Source: Gimesia benthica
GTDB lineage: Bacteria; Planctomycetota; Planctomycetia; Planctomycetales; Planctomycetaceae
Direction: 5' to 3'
Assembly (NCBI RefSeq): GCF_009720525.1
Contig: NZ_CP043930.1
Coordinates: 4,744,501 to 4,808,500, forward strand
DNA: 64,000 bases
The translations under genes were made by a program, and so were the position numbers. The notes under the pieces are model-generated. The model was given only the letters and a program-made list of their open reading frames with translations, made no database searches and was not told the origin of the DNA. Below are positions 38,156-47,301 of the stretch, one piece after another (the first letter of the stretch is position 1; each line of letters starts with the position of its first letter).

Positions 38156-41100
38156 TCAGGGACCGCCGACCACTTTAAAGCGGCCCTGGGGCTGCTGTTC
38201 TGCTTTCAGGAACTCTGCCCGTAGACCAGTGTCTCCCCGCGCATCGCGGTCGATCTCGAAAGTGATCTGACTCCGTCCGGAAGGGAGAAGCAGGGTTGTC
38301 ATTTCAGATACGGGCACCGACGTCTCATTCAACCACAGCTTGACCCCTTTCGAGGAATTCAGTATTAACTGCACATTCCCGGCTTGTGTCACATCAACCA
38401 GAGCCATGGCTCGTGTGACAGGCTTTTGCAGGTTCAGGTCAGCCGCAGGCAGCGTGCCATTCACCATGCTGTAAGCAGCAACTCCTGAATCTGCCAGAGT
38501 TTTGATCTGCGCAGAATTTTCTGCTGTCATAGCCGCCTCTGCACCCTGTAGACGCCAGCGACGCACCACCTGAGCTGCACTCGTTGCGTAGGGACCGGGA
38601 CGTCCGAGCTCAGTAACAAATTTAACCAGGTCCAGAAATTCCTGGCGGCTTTTCAGTTTACTCGCGAGTCCCTGAGGCATCAACGAGGGCAGCTTCTTCG
38701 TAAATTCAATCTGATCTGCGGGAATCGTGACCTGCTTCCCCTGCTGGGCTGCGTCTTTGAGTACCACCTTGGAATTATCCTGTACCACCAGAATTCCGTT
38801 GATCACGCGTCCTTCATCGGTGACCACCATGATGCTCTCGTAGAATTCCTTAATCACTTTGGAGGGACGCAGGAATGAATCGACTATGTAGTCCGGAGGT
38901 GAACTTGAACCGATGGCTGCCAGGTCCGGACCCAGTACAGGTCCTGCATTGGAAATACTGTGGCACTTCATGCAGGCCAGCTCGGCCCTGCGGAAGATCA
39001 ACTCACCCCGGGCGGCGTCCCCCTGCTCTCGGGCTTCACTGGCCAGATCGAGTACATTCTCTTTGAGTAGCTGCGCTTCCAGAGAATCCTGCATCACTCC
39101 CCCGCCAAAAGCATCGATTAAAGCCTGATTCGTTTCGCCGGTCTCGATTAGATGTTGGCGAATACGGGCCGCCATTTGTGCGTTCAACTTTGCCGATTTC
39201 AGCTGCTCTGCCAGAACCTCAGGGCCCCCTTTTCGTTTCGTGAATGCAGTCAGGAACCAGGCGGGATCAGAATCCTCGGGATCCTGACTCAGAATGTCTG
39301 GTGTCAGACGGGCTGCCTCTTTGAGGTCATGTGCTGCCAGACCATAGATGCCCAGCAAACGCTGGTTGACAGGTTTCCCGGAATTCGCGAGCCCCTTCAG
39401 ATACTTGATCGAACCCGCATCCCCCAGCATTCCCAGCGATTCTGCTGACAGCTGCTTAACTTCCGGGTCGGTGTCTGCGGCATTCAGATTTCGCTGTAAT
39501 CGTCTGCCTTCGCGCGTCAGTTTCCAGGAACCAATCAGCCGGGCTACTGATTTTTGCACAGGCACACCAGGTACAACCGCAGAGCGGCTGAGCATGGAAC
39601 CGACGTTGCCTTTCGGGACGACGCCCCGTTCCCGTGCAGCCCGATCCATCGCATCCAGTAAGATGCTGAGTGCCTCGGGAGAGATGCCTTTGCCACCCTG
39701 TGTTTTGTATTCGCGTGTGACTTCCACCAGACTCAGTACCAGTGGTTCCAGTTGATTCGCATTGGCTTTCTCCGCGACAACCTGGGCGGGTCCTTTCAGC
39801 AGATCAGCATCAATACTGCCCGCATTGAGCAGATCAATAATCACATCAATGGATTCATTCGACAGCAGATTCGCCAGGGCATAATTTTTATGTGCCGGCT
39901 TATCGAACTGAAGCTTACCTGCCTGCTGCGCTTTGACCCAGTGATCCTGCAGCCCGTCGATGGTTAACTTCAGCGAGTGTTCCAGATAGCGATCCATGGG
40001 GGCATCGATGGCCTTGACCGCGATCGTGACCGAACGGGGATCGGGAATATATCCTGCTGTCAGAATCGCTTCCAGACGGACACGGGGATGCGCGTCGTGG
40101 ATTGCAGCTTCCAGTAGCTCAAGCGGATTTTTTATCTGGGCATGCCAGTAACGCAGCACCCGCAGTGCAGCGGCCCGGGCACGTGGATCCTGGGCTTCCA
40201 GTACCTCTCGCAACAGTTTTTCATTCTTGACCCCAATGGTCTGAAAGCACCAGAGCGCTTCCAGTCGATGATGGTCGTAGTTCGGCTCCTGGGGAGCCAG
40301 GGTCAGCAGCCAGTCGTTCAGGGCTTTTTTCGCCTGTTGCTGGTCCGCATCATAGAGGACACGCCTGACCTGTTGACGCGTGAAGCTCTCCGGGTCTCGC
40401 AAGTGGTTCACCACATCTTTCAGGGGGACGTCGGTCAGTTGAGGACGCTCAACCAGAGGACGTCCCTTATAAGTCACCCGCCAGACACGGCCATGTGTCG
40501 TATCGCGTCGTTCATCGCGAAAGCTGTGTTGCATGTGACCAATCAGCGGATTGTACCAGTCCAGCACATAAGCGGCTCCATCCGGTCCCATCTTCAGATC
40601 AACGGGGCGGAAGTAAGAACTGCTCGACTGAAGCAGAGGCTCCAGCCCTTTGACCGAATAACCGGCTCCATCATCGGTGACTTCATAGCGTGCCACCGCG
40701 TGTGTTTTATACTGATTGGTCCAGATCTCTCCCTGGACTTCCGGGGGAAAATGGCGGCTGGCTACGAATTCGCCGCCACACTGCTTCGTTCCTTCGCCGC
40801 TGGCCTCGTAACCCAGCTTGGCGCGACTGTTCGCGGTCAGTGGTGCACTGAAATAGATGCGCGGGTTGTCGATCACGAACGACTGCCCCCAGTCATCGAA
40901 CATGTGCCCCCATGGATTCGAAGCACGATAGTCCGCAAACACATTCAGCTTCAGAGTGCGTGGCTGGAATTGAAATACGCCTCCATTTTCCAGGCGGACC
41001 GTACCGTACGGGGTCTCTACCTGGGTATGCATGAAGGTCCCTTCCTGGAAGTAGAGCCAGCCTCCCGGTCCCCATCGCCAGGCGCTGATCGAATGGTGGT

Positions 41101-42403
41101 TGTCTTCTGTGGCAAAGCCGGTCAGAACCACTTCCCGATGATCGGCTTTCCCGTCTCCATTCGTGTCTTTGAGGAACAGGAGATCTGGTGCGTTGGCAAC
41201 GTAAACGCCACCGTCACCCAGTTCCAGTCCCGTTGGCACATAGAGCCCGTCGGCAAACACCGTTGATTTATCTGCCTGTCCATCGTTGTCGGTGTCTTCC
41301 AGAATCACAATCTGATCGTTTGGTTTTTCGCCCGGAGAAACCTGTGGGTACGAAGTAGAACAGATCACCCACAGTCGCCCCTGGGGATCCCAGGTCATGT
41401 GAATCGGATTCACCAGCATCGGTTCGGCAGCGAACAGGTTCACCTCGTAACCAGGCAGCAACTGGAATGTCTTACGTTCCGTTTCGGGCGTGTGATCCTG
41501 AGTCAGTTCGAACGGTCGCTTCAGATTAGGCGCAGAATTCGCGACCGCCAGTTTTTCCGGCGTCGTGCCTACGGGCAATTCCAGACACCAGTGTATGGCG
41601 TTGATCAGCAGGCGATTAAAAGCGTCCAACCGAAATGAATCTTCATGTCCCAGTGTGGTAGTAAAGACACGACTGTCCCATTCATTCTTCCACGTCCAGG
41701 CAACGGGCCAGCTCATCTCGCCCGTCAGTTCATAAGTGCCAAACTGGTTCTTGAAGATCCCTTTGCGTTTGGAGTTTCCTGTACCGGTCAAGAGCGGTGT
41801 GGCGTCTGCAGGGATATCTGCCTGATAGAGGACACCGGGGGCCAGAAATTTCGCTGCGACCCCGTTCAGAATGTCATGATCGCGATGTTCCAGCACATGC
41901 TCCACAACTGTTTCACCTGTGAGGTGAAAAAAATATTCGGAACCTAAAACGCGTTTGCCGAATCCCCGGTTCCACTCTTCCAGGGGATGCCCTTTTTCGT
42001 AATCGAAGGCATGCGTGCTGGTTCGCAGGCCGATCACCGGTTTTCCGGATTTGATGTAGTTCTGAATGTGCGCAAACTGCCGCGGCGGTAGTTGCAGGAA
42101 CCGCATGAAAAATACAGCCAGATCCGCTTCTTCCAGTACTTCCAGCCCCGGAAGTCCTTTCTGGTTACGTTCGGGATCACCGTCAGGCAGCACCACGGTC
42201 GTCTTGAAACCATACTGCTCCAGCCGCTTCGCGAATGCGGGCAGCGTTTTCTGTGGAGCATGATGGGTTGTCCCCACCACAAACACTACGTGTGGTTGCG
42301 CCGGTTTCTGATCCGCAGCGAAAACGGATTGTGTCATCACAAAGCAGATCGAAGTCAGAATCAGTCCCAGGCAGAAGCGGGCTGGATCAATTGAGTTTCG
42401 CAT
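38156..42403 (-). CDS. ThuA-like / PVC-type heme-binding membrane-bound dehydrogenase-like protein
   Basis: 1415 residues, signal peptide 1-30. Domains as read: ThuA-like glutamine-amidotransferase fold (about 35-275, with GLRTSTHAFDYEKGHPLEEWN), PQQ-dehydrogenase-like beta-propeller (about 300-640, with MTWDPQGRLWVICSTSYPQ, LEDTDNDGQADKSTVF and VLDWYNPLIGHMQHSFRDE), a HEAT-like helical region (about 690-1100), a cytochrome c domain with CMKCH (1144-1148), and a C-terminal beta domain. Such giants are specific to Planctomycetes-Verrucomicrobia-Chlamydiae; oxidation of sugars with electron transfer to heme is inferred. 69 bp after the SGNH-like gene, probably one operon. Confidence 0.92.
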   Translation of the reverse strand: MRNSIDPARFCLGLILTSICFVMTQSVFAADQKPAQPHVVFVVGTTHHAPQKTLPAFAKRLEQYGFKTTVVLPDGDPERNQKGLPGLEVLEEADLAVFFMRFLQLPPRQFAHIQNYIKSGKPVIGLRTSTHAFDYEKGHPLEEWNRGFGKRVLGSEYFFHLTGETVVEHVLEHRDHDILNGVAAKFLAPGVLYQADIPADATPLLTGTGNSKRKGIFKNQFGTYELTGEMSWPVAWTWKNEWDSRVFTTTLGHEDSFRLDAFNRLLINAIHWCLELPVGTTPEKLAVANSAPNLKRPFELTQDHTPETERKTFQLLPGYEVNLFAAEPMLVNPIHMTWDPQGRLWVICSTSYPQVSPGEKPNDQIVILEDTDNDGQADKSTVFADGLYVPTGLELGDGGVYVANAPDLLFLKDTNGDGKADHREVVLTGFATEDNHHSISAWRWGPGGWLYFQEGTFMHTQVETPYGTVRLENGGVFQFQPRTLKLNVFADYRASNPWGHMFDDWGQSFVIDNPRIYFSAPLTANSRAKLGYEASGEGTKQCGGEFVASRHFPPEVQGEIWTNQYKTHAVARYEVTDDGAGYSVKGLEPLLQSSSSYFRPVDLKMGPDGAAYVLDWYNPLIGHMQHSFRDERRDTTHGRVWRVTYKGRPLVERPQLTDVPLKDVVNHLRDPESFTRQQVRRVLYDADQQQAKKALNDWLLTLAPQEPNYDHHRLEALWCFQTIGVKNEKLLREVLEAQDPRARAAALRVLRYWHAQIKNPLELLEAAIHDAHPRVRLEAILTAGYIPDPRSVTIAVKAIDAPMDRYLEHSLKLTIDGLQDHWVKAQQAGKLQFDKPAHKNYALANLLSNESIDVIIDLLNAGSIDADLLKGPAQVVAEKANANQLEPLVLSLVEVTREYKTQGGKGISPEALSILLDAMDRAARERGVVPKGNVGSMLSRSAVVPGVPVQKSVARLIGSWKLTREGRRLQRNLNAADTDPEVKQLSAESLGMLGDAGSIKYLKGLANSGKPVNQRLLGIYGLAAHDLKEAARLTPDILSQDPEDSDPAWFLTAFTKRKGGPEVLAEQLKSAKLNAQMAARIRQHLIETGETNQALIDAFGGGVMQDSLEAQLLKENVLDLASEAREQGDAARGELIFRRAELACMKCHSISNAGPVLGPDLAAIGSSSPPDYIVDSFLRPSKVIKEFYESIMVVTDEGRVINGILVVQDNSKVVLKDAAQQGKQVTIPADQIEFTKKLPSLMPQGLASKLKSRQEFLDLVKFVTELGRPGPYATSAAQVVRRWRLQGAEAAMTAENSAQIKTLADSGVAAYSMVNGTLPAADLNLQKPVTRAMALVDVTQAGNVQLILNSSKGVKLWLNETSVPVSEMTTLLLPSGRSQITFEIDRDARGDTGLRAEFLKAEQQPQGRFKVVGGP

Positions 42404-42472
42404 GAGTCACTCTATATATCGAATTGAAAAGTTTCAGTAATGAGGGGGAAGTCTTGTCAGGTCGATTTGTAA

Positions 42473-43735
42473 TCAGTCGACTCGAATCAGTTCCCATTTT
42501 GCTGCTTCGATGGGTCGGGCCTGTTCCTGAATCGTTTTCTCTCGAGACTGGATCAGTTCGTCGAATGTTTCCATCTCAGGTGGAAACGAGACGGCACCGA
42601 ACGGTTTCGTGCGGCGACCGAAGATATACTCGGCGTTGTGTGCACGGTAGACATAAAAGAAGAGCTCATTCTTACGGTTGATGGTCGAACGAAGATCAGC
42701 CACCTGCACCTGGGATGGCAGGTTCAGCAACACAATGCCCCGGCCCCAGTCGCTTGCACTACCCGTCACAATCACAGTTCCGCCGACCACCAGTCGATAA
42801 TTGCCCTCAGGTAAATATTTCACACTCAGGCGAGGTTGCCGGGCCAGCAGATCACTGTCTGCTATCGCTCCGTCCGGCGGTGCAGGGATCGGCAGGAGCA
42901 GCGGTTTGACGGTGAATTCAATCTGGTCCGACTTGAGATTCTGCTGTGTGACCTCTGCATTGGTCGTTTCGATCTTCTGAGATTTCAAATCGATCACCAG
43001 TTGAGGACTCGTGACCTCCTTCGCCAGCAAGCTGTCTGCAATCAGCTGACTCACCGCCCAATAGCCATATTGGTTGAGATGGATGCCGTTATGGGTCAGC
43101 TTCTGCGAAGGGTTGGCTTCCATCAGCCTGGAAGTCGCATGATACAGGTCGACGAAAGGCAACTGGTGCGCTTCCGCTACAGACTGCATCGTTTTTGTAT
43201 ATGCAGCCAGACTATGGTTATGGTCTGCAGGATCAGGCAGGGGTGATCCCATATTTTCGTGGGCGATGGGGGAGAGGATCACCACCCGCGGTGCAGTGGA
43301 ACCATTATACTTCTTTGACTTCAGATGCTTGAGGAACTGTTCCCAGTGTTCGCGATACGCCTTCACCTCGCTCGGACCGGCGAACGATTCATTCATGCCA
43401 AAACAGGCGATAATCACATCCGCTTTCTCTGCTGTGAGATGGTCGTCCAGCGAACCAAAATTCAAGGGACGAGGCTGTAACGTCAGCGTGTCGCCCGACC
43501 AGGCCAGATTGCGAAAGCTGAGTTTGCTGACCGGTGCTTGTGCCGTCAGCAGCGTTTCCAGATAGTTATATAACCGCAGCTGGTCGGCGAACGTATTTCC
43601 AATAAAGACAATGCGATCTCCTTCCTGCAAAACCAGTCGCTTTAAGGGACTCTGAGCTTGCTCTGCCGCATTGATTGCAGGGACAGACAGCAAGAGGCTG
43701 CTGAGCAGCAGCAGCCATCCGATTTGATTGCGCAT
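42473..43735 (-). CDS. SGNH/GDSL-hydrolase-fold protein with altered catalytic blocks
   Basis: 420 residues, signal peptide 1-23. Overall SGNH pattern: block I VFIGNTFADQL, block II NLAWSGDTL, block III ACFGMNESF, block V HNGIHLNQYGYW. In active esterases block I is GDS and block V is DxxH. Here the Ser is Thr (GNT, 43592-43600) and the Asp is Asn (NGIH, codon 43088-43090). It may be a non-catalytic or differently working member. A C-terminal beta domain follows (about 300-420). Likely co-transcribed with the downstream heme giant. Confidence 0.85.
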   Translation of the reverse strand: MRNQIGWLLLLSSLLLSVPAINAAEQAQSPLKRLVLQEGDRIVFIGNTFADQLRLYNYLETLLTAQAPVSKLSFRNLAWSGDTLTLQPRPLNFGSLDDHLTAEKADVIIACFGMNESFAGPSEVKAYREHWEQFLKHLKSKKYNGSTAPRVVILSPIAHENMGSPLPDPADHNHSLAAYTKTMQSVAEAHQLPFVDLYHATSRLMEANPSQKLTHNGIHLNQYGYWAVSQLIADSLLAKEVTSPQLVIDLKSQKIETTNAEVTQQNLKSDQIEFTVKPLLLPIPAPPDGAIADSDLLARQPRLSVKYLPEGNYRLVVGGTVIVTGSASDWGRGIVLLNLPSQVQVADLRSTINRKNELFFYVYRAHNAEYIFGRRTKPFGAVSFPPEMETFDELIQSREKTIQEQARPIEAAKWELIRVD

Positions 43736-43941
43736 ATTTCCAAATCCTGAATTTTCGGCACTGGAGAGGAGCGATTTCTGTTAGCTTGTTCTATTATGAA
43801 TGGCAGGCAGAGCAAAGGAAAGCCTGTCTTTAAAACGAAGGAATGCTCATCTGGAATTAATAAATCAATTCCAATTGAATTGTGCAGACAGCCCCTGCAC
43901 AATGTGAGCGGTATTCACTTTCCCGAATAGAGGTAAGAGGC

Positions 43942-44883
43942 ATGATATTACATCCCGATCCCCGCTCGCGACGTCAGTTCCTGCAATCAATTCTGCAGGG
44001 GAGCCTGGCCGGTGCGCTGACTCCTTCCCTGGCCGGTTTACTCGCGGAAGAGACGACTGAGGCTGCCCGCCAGGTTCCGCCAGTACCGGGAGTATTGTCC
44101 GTCGAATTGAGAAAACGCGGGAAAGAGGAATCCGCGCCTGCTCAGATGGAAACCGCTGAATGGAAGGCTTCCGAAACCGCCATCATTATCTGCGACATGT
44201 GGGCCGATCATCCCTGCAAGCTGGCTGCACATCGGGTCGGCCGGATGGCTCCCCGGATGAATGACGTCATTTCGAAAGCCCGCGATCGGGGCGTCGCCAT
44301 CATTCATGCACCCAGTGGGGGAATCCAGCTCTATGAAGATACACCTTACCGCAAACGAATCAAAGAAGCCAAGCCGGCCCAACCTCCCGTCAAAATCCAG
44401 GGCTGGTGTTATCTGAATCCGGAGAAAGAAGGACCACTCCCCGTAGACGATACCGTCAAACGCACCGATGGTCCCATCCGGGGCTGTGATGATCCTTTTC
44501 CGACCTATCAACCCAATCACGATCGACACGAACATCCGGCGATCAAAATCATCGGCTACGATGTCATCAGCGCTAACGGCCAGGAAATCTATAACTTCCT
44601 GGAACAGGAACAGCGGAAAAATATTGTGCTGATGGGCGTGCATACGAATATGTGCGTGCTGGGGCGACCGTTCGGGATCCGACAGATGCGTTACCTCAAC
44701 AAAAACGTGGTCCTCTGTCGTGACCTGACCGATGCCCTTTATGATCCCCGCGACAAACCGTACGTTAGCCATACCCGGGGGACCGAAATGATCATAGAAC
44801 ATATTGAACGCTACTGGTGCCCCTCGATTCTCGGTAAAGATCTGACTCAGGTCATTCCAGGATCAGATAACCCGGCCAGTTGA
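43942..44883 (+). CDS. Isochorismatase-like cysteine hydrolase, Tat-exported
   Basis: 313 residues from the ATG at 43942, chosen over an upstream in-frame ATG (43882) because AGGTAAGAGG lies just before it and the Tat motif SRRQFLQ then sits near the N-terminus. Cysteine-hydrolase fold: catalytic Asp in AIIICDMWADHP, nucleophile Cys in VLMGVHTNMCVLGRPFG. The family hydrolyses amides or ethers (isochorismate, nicotinamide, ureido acids); this substrate is unknown. An inverted repeat CAATTC-5-GAATTG lies at 43866-43882 in the divergent upstream gap. Confidence 0.9.
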   Translation: MILHPDPRSRRQFLQSILQGSLAGALTPSLAGLLAEETTEAARQVPPVPGVLSVELRKRGKEESAPAQMETAEWKASETAIIICDMWADHPCKLAAHRVGRMAPRMNDVISKARDRGVAIIHAPSGGIQLYEDTPYRKRIKEAKPAQPPVKIQGWCYLNPEKEGPLPVDDTVKRTDGPIRGCDDPFPTYQPNHDRHEHPAIKIIGYDVISANGQEIYNFLEQEQRKNIVLMGVHTNMCVLGRPFGIRQMRYLNKNVVLCRDLTDALYDPRDKPYVSHTRGTEMIIEHIERYWCPSILGKDLTQVIPGSDNPAS

Positions 44884-44930
44884 ACTAACTACAACACCAT
44901 CTCTACTCGCTCTCAAGGATAAAATAATAA

Positions 44931-45485
44931 GTGGACACATTCGAAACGAACTGGCTCAAGGCATTAGAAGAACGCTTTGGAGAGATTGATGGTATTGTTG
45001 AAGTTCAAGCCAATGATGACCAGCCCGAGATCAAAGTGATCTACTTTGAGAACCTGCCTGAAGAGGGAACCCTGACTGCGGTTACCTGCGGTCTCTCTCA
45101 GGCCTCTCATCCGGACTGGGAGGAGGGATCAAAACCGGAATTGATTGTTTCTCTGGATACGAAAGACCAGAGCTGGGGATTCGCCGCCGGGTTCTTCGCC
45201 TCCGCGTTCTTCAACGAAAAACGCTTTTCTTATGGTGACATTTTTCAAATCGACGATCCGATCTCCGAAGAAAGTGAGATGAGTGCGTACCTGGTATTCG
45301 CTCCATCGTTTCTGAGTCAGGAAGAAGCGACATTCGAACTGCCCGATCGAACGATTCATCTACAGGGGCTCTATCCACTGTTTGAATCAGAAATAGATCT
45401 CTACGATGAAATCGGCCTGGAAAAATTCTGGCACCTGGACGGATTTGATCTGTATGACGTGAAACGAAAACCTGCGACCGCATAA
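44931..45485 (+). CDS. Suppressor-of-fused (SUFU) domain protein
   Basis: 184 residues, cytoplasmic, no signal. GTG start at 44931 with AAGGA about 10 nt upstream. Bacterial SUFU-domain pattern: LPEEGTLTAVTCGLSQASHPDW near the centre and LVFAPSFLSQEEATFELPDRTIHLQGLYPLFESE towards the C-terminus. Bacterial SUFU proteins are often immunity or interaction proteins in toxin loci; no toxin partner is visible here. It is 47 bp after the cysteine hydrolase and convergent with the FAD oxidoreductase. Confidence 0.85.
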   Translation: MDTFETNWLKALEERFGEIDGIVEVQANDDQPEIKVIYFENLPEEGTLTAVTCGLSQASHPDWEEGSKPELIVSLDTKDQSWGFAAGFFASAFFNEKRFSYGDIFQIDDPISEESEMSAYLVFAPSFLSQEEATFELPDRTIHLQGLYPLFESEIDLYDEIGLEKFWHLDGFDLYDVKRKPATA

Positions 45486-45517
45486 GAGCACGGCAGGAGG
45501 GATACGAGGATCATCGG

Positions 45518-47035
45518 TCATTGGTTGTTTGATTTTCCCAGAATTTCTCCGACCAGGCGACCGCTGGTAAGTGCCCAGGCGATGTGCAGTCCATGTCCCC
45601 ACAGCACCTGTCCTCCCATGCCGTTGCAGCCAATCGCGTATAAGCCGGGAATCGGATCACCATGCTCGTCCAGCGCCTGCAGTCCCTGGTTGATCGCCAC
45701 ACCCCCTTCCGTTGTGGTGAAATAGGCCTTCGCCGGTCCCAGCAAAACCCAGCGATTTCCGGCCAGCGGTTCAGTATCACCGGTCCTCCCAAACGGATCT
45801 GACTGCTGGCCTGAGGCGTACGCATTGAACTGGGCGACGGTGTCCTGTAAGTGGGTTAGATTCAACTGGCGATGCTTCGCGAGTTCTTCCAGTGAACCTG
45901 CAGCGGCACTCACATCGGGACGCAGTTTCAAATAATCTTCCACGTACGCATAGGCGATCTTGGGCGCTGTCGAAATGAAATGCGGCCACTCGCTGTAACA
46001 GGCAGCGATGCGTTCATCCAACAGAATATAAGCCGCTTTATTCTCCTGTTCCGAAATCGCAATCTCCCTCTCCGGAGAAACTCGCTCGTTGCAGAAACGC
46101 TGCCCAGCTGCATTCACGAGGATCGCACCATCGTCAAACAGTGCATTTTCCGGATGCTGCCACGTCAACAGCAGTCGCTTGATGCGCCAGTTGATCAGAA
46201 ATTGAGGCAGATAAGGCACCAGCCGCCCCATCAGTTGCGCCAGAAATCCGCTGGTCGGCAGCAGTTGTTCAAACGGATCTCCCGGAGGTGGCACAAAACG
46301 GAGTTCCGGGCCATAGGTAATCTCCATGTTCAACAGTTGCGCTCCCGTCCGTTCTGCCAGCAGATGACCATCTCCACACGCTTTAGGATTCACCCCTTCA
46401 ATCGAACGAAAACGATTTCCCTTAAATCGTCCGATGATCTCTGGTGCATTTGCATAATCACCCGCGGCTAAAACCACACCCCGGCGTGCCTGAATCGTCC
46501 GCCGTTTCCCCTGAATCTCAGCGACGACTCCCGTCACCCGCCCTGCTTCTCGAACCAGTTCCACCACTGGTGCATCGCAGACAATCGTCCCCTGTCGTTT
46601 GAGAATCTGTGCCTGGAAAGCGGCAATGTAGGCCTTCGCATTCGGCACGATATTGTGCATGCGCGGTACACGGTTGGGAGGCTCGGGGTTCGGTCCATGA
46701 AAGTGCAGTCCCAGATCGCGAAGCCACTCCAGGGTCTCTGCCGTTTGTCCCAGAAAGAATCGCCGCAACTCGGAATCATTTTGTGCTTCAATCTCAGGTG
46801 CCGCGAACAGACCAGCGTCGGTTTCATGATTATCGGGATTGTCTTCGATCCCCGCGGCTCGTTGCATACTGGTACCATTACCGGTAAACGAACCGATGGC
46901 CATCCCCGTGGTGCCACCCAGCTGCGGCTGCTTCTCCAGTACCAGTACCCGCGCACCAAATTCCAAAGACCGCGCTGCAGCAGCCAGTCCACTGCCACCG
47001 CCTCCGACGATCACAACATCAAATTCATTCTGCAC
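45518..47035 (-). CDS. FAD-dependent oxidoreductase (fumarate reductase/ketosteroid dehydrogenase-like)
   Basis: 505 residues, no signal peptide. FAD Rossmann motif VVIVGGGGSGLAAAARSLEFGARVLVLEK at the N-terminus (split: GGGGSGLAAA, then the Glu30-type EK), GGTTGMAIGSFTG, a VVLAAGDYANAPE return strand, and the C-terminal flavin site GLYAIGCNGMGGQVLWGHG. Flavoprotein subunit family of FrdA, 3-ketosteroid-1-dehydrogenase and urocanate reductase; substrate not determined. Single gene, divergent from the PSCyt1 gene. Confidence 0.9.
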   Translation of the reverse strand: MQNEFDVVIVGGGGSGLAAAARSLEFGARVLVLEKQPQLGGTTGMAIGSFTGNGTSMQRAAGIEDNPDNHETDAGLFAAPEIEAQNDSELRRFFLGQTAETLEWLRDLGLHFHGPNPEPPNRVPRMHNIVPNAKAYIAAFQAQILKRQGTIVCDAPVVELVREAGRVTGVVAEIQGKRRTIQARRGVVLAAGDYANAPEIIGRFKGNRFRSIEGVNPKACGDGHLLAERTGAQLLNMEITYGPELRFVPPPGDPFEQLLPTSGFLAQLMGRLVPYLPQFLINWRIKRLLLTWQHPENALFDDGAILVNAAGQRFCNERVSPEREIAISEQENKAAYILLDERIAACYSEWPHFISTAPKIAYAYVEDYLKLRPDVSAAAGSLEELAKHRQLNLTHLQDTVAQFNAYASGQQSDPFGRTGDTEPLAGNRWVLLGPAKAYFTTTEGGVAINQGLQALDEHGDPIPGLYAIGCNGMGGQVLWGHGLHIAWALTSGRLVGEILGKSNNQ

Positions 47036-47192
47036 GGGGTTGACTCTCTGTTGAATCTCAATTTCTGGGCCGTTCAGCCGCTCATCGTAGCAAAACCACG
47101 GGTCACATCAATCAGATAGACTGTAGCGATCAGTGTTGTACCTACAAAAATGGTGGGCATCGTCTTCAAACAGGACGAAGATATATTTAAGG

Positions 47193-47224
47193 TTGTTGAC
47201 TTAAACGCATCAACAAAGTATGAT
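47193..47224 (+). promoter_or_regulatory. Sigma70-type promoter with overlapping inverted repeat
   Basis: -35 TTGACT (47196-47201), exactly 17-bp spacer, -10 TATGAT (47219-47224): 5/6 matches each. A perfect inverted repeat TTGTTGA (47193-47199) / TCAACAA (47210-47216) covers the -35 and most of the spacer, where a repressor would act. It lies about 80 bp before the PSCyt1 ATG. Confidence 0.7.
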
Positions 47225-47301
47225 TTAAGCTTGTTCACTAATCTTGCCTGTACGCGCCTTGTCGCGTATGACTTTTCCCACCTGATTAGAATTCGTCGGC
47301 C

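Noticed and set aside
40142..41266. 374-residue plus-strand ORF
   Set aside because: Antisense to the PVC heme protein, no recognisable motif, low-likelihood composition.
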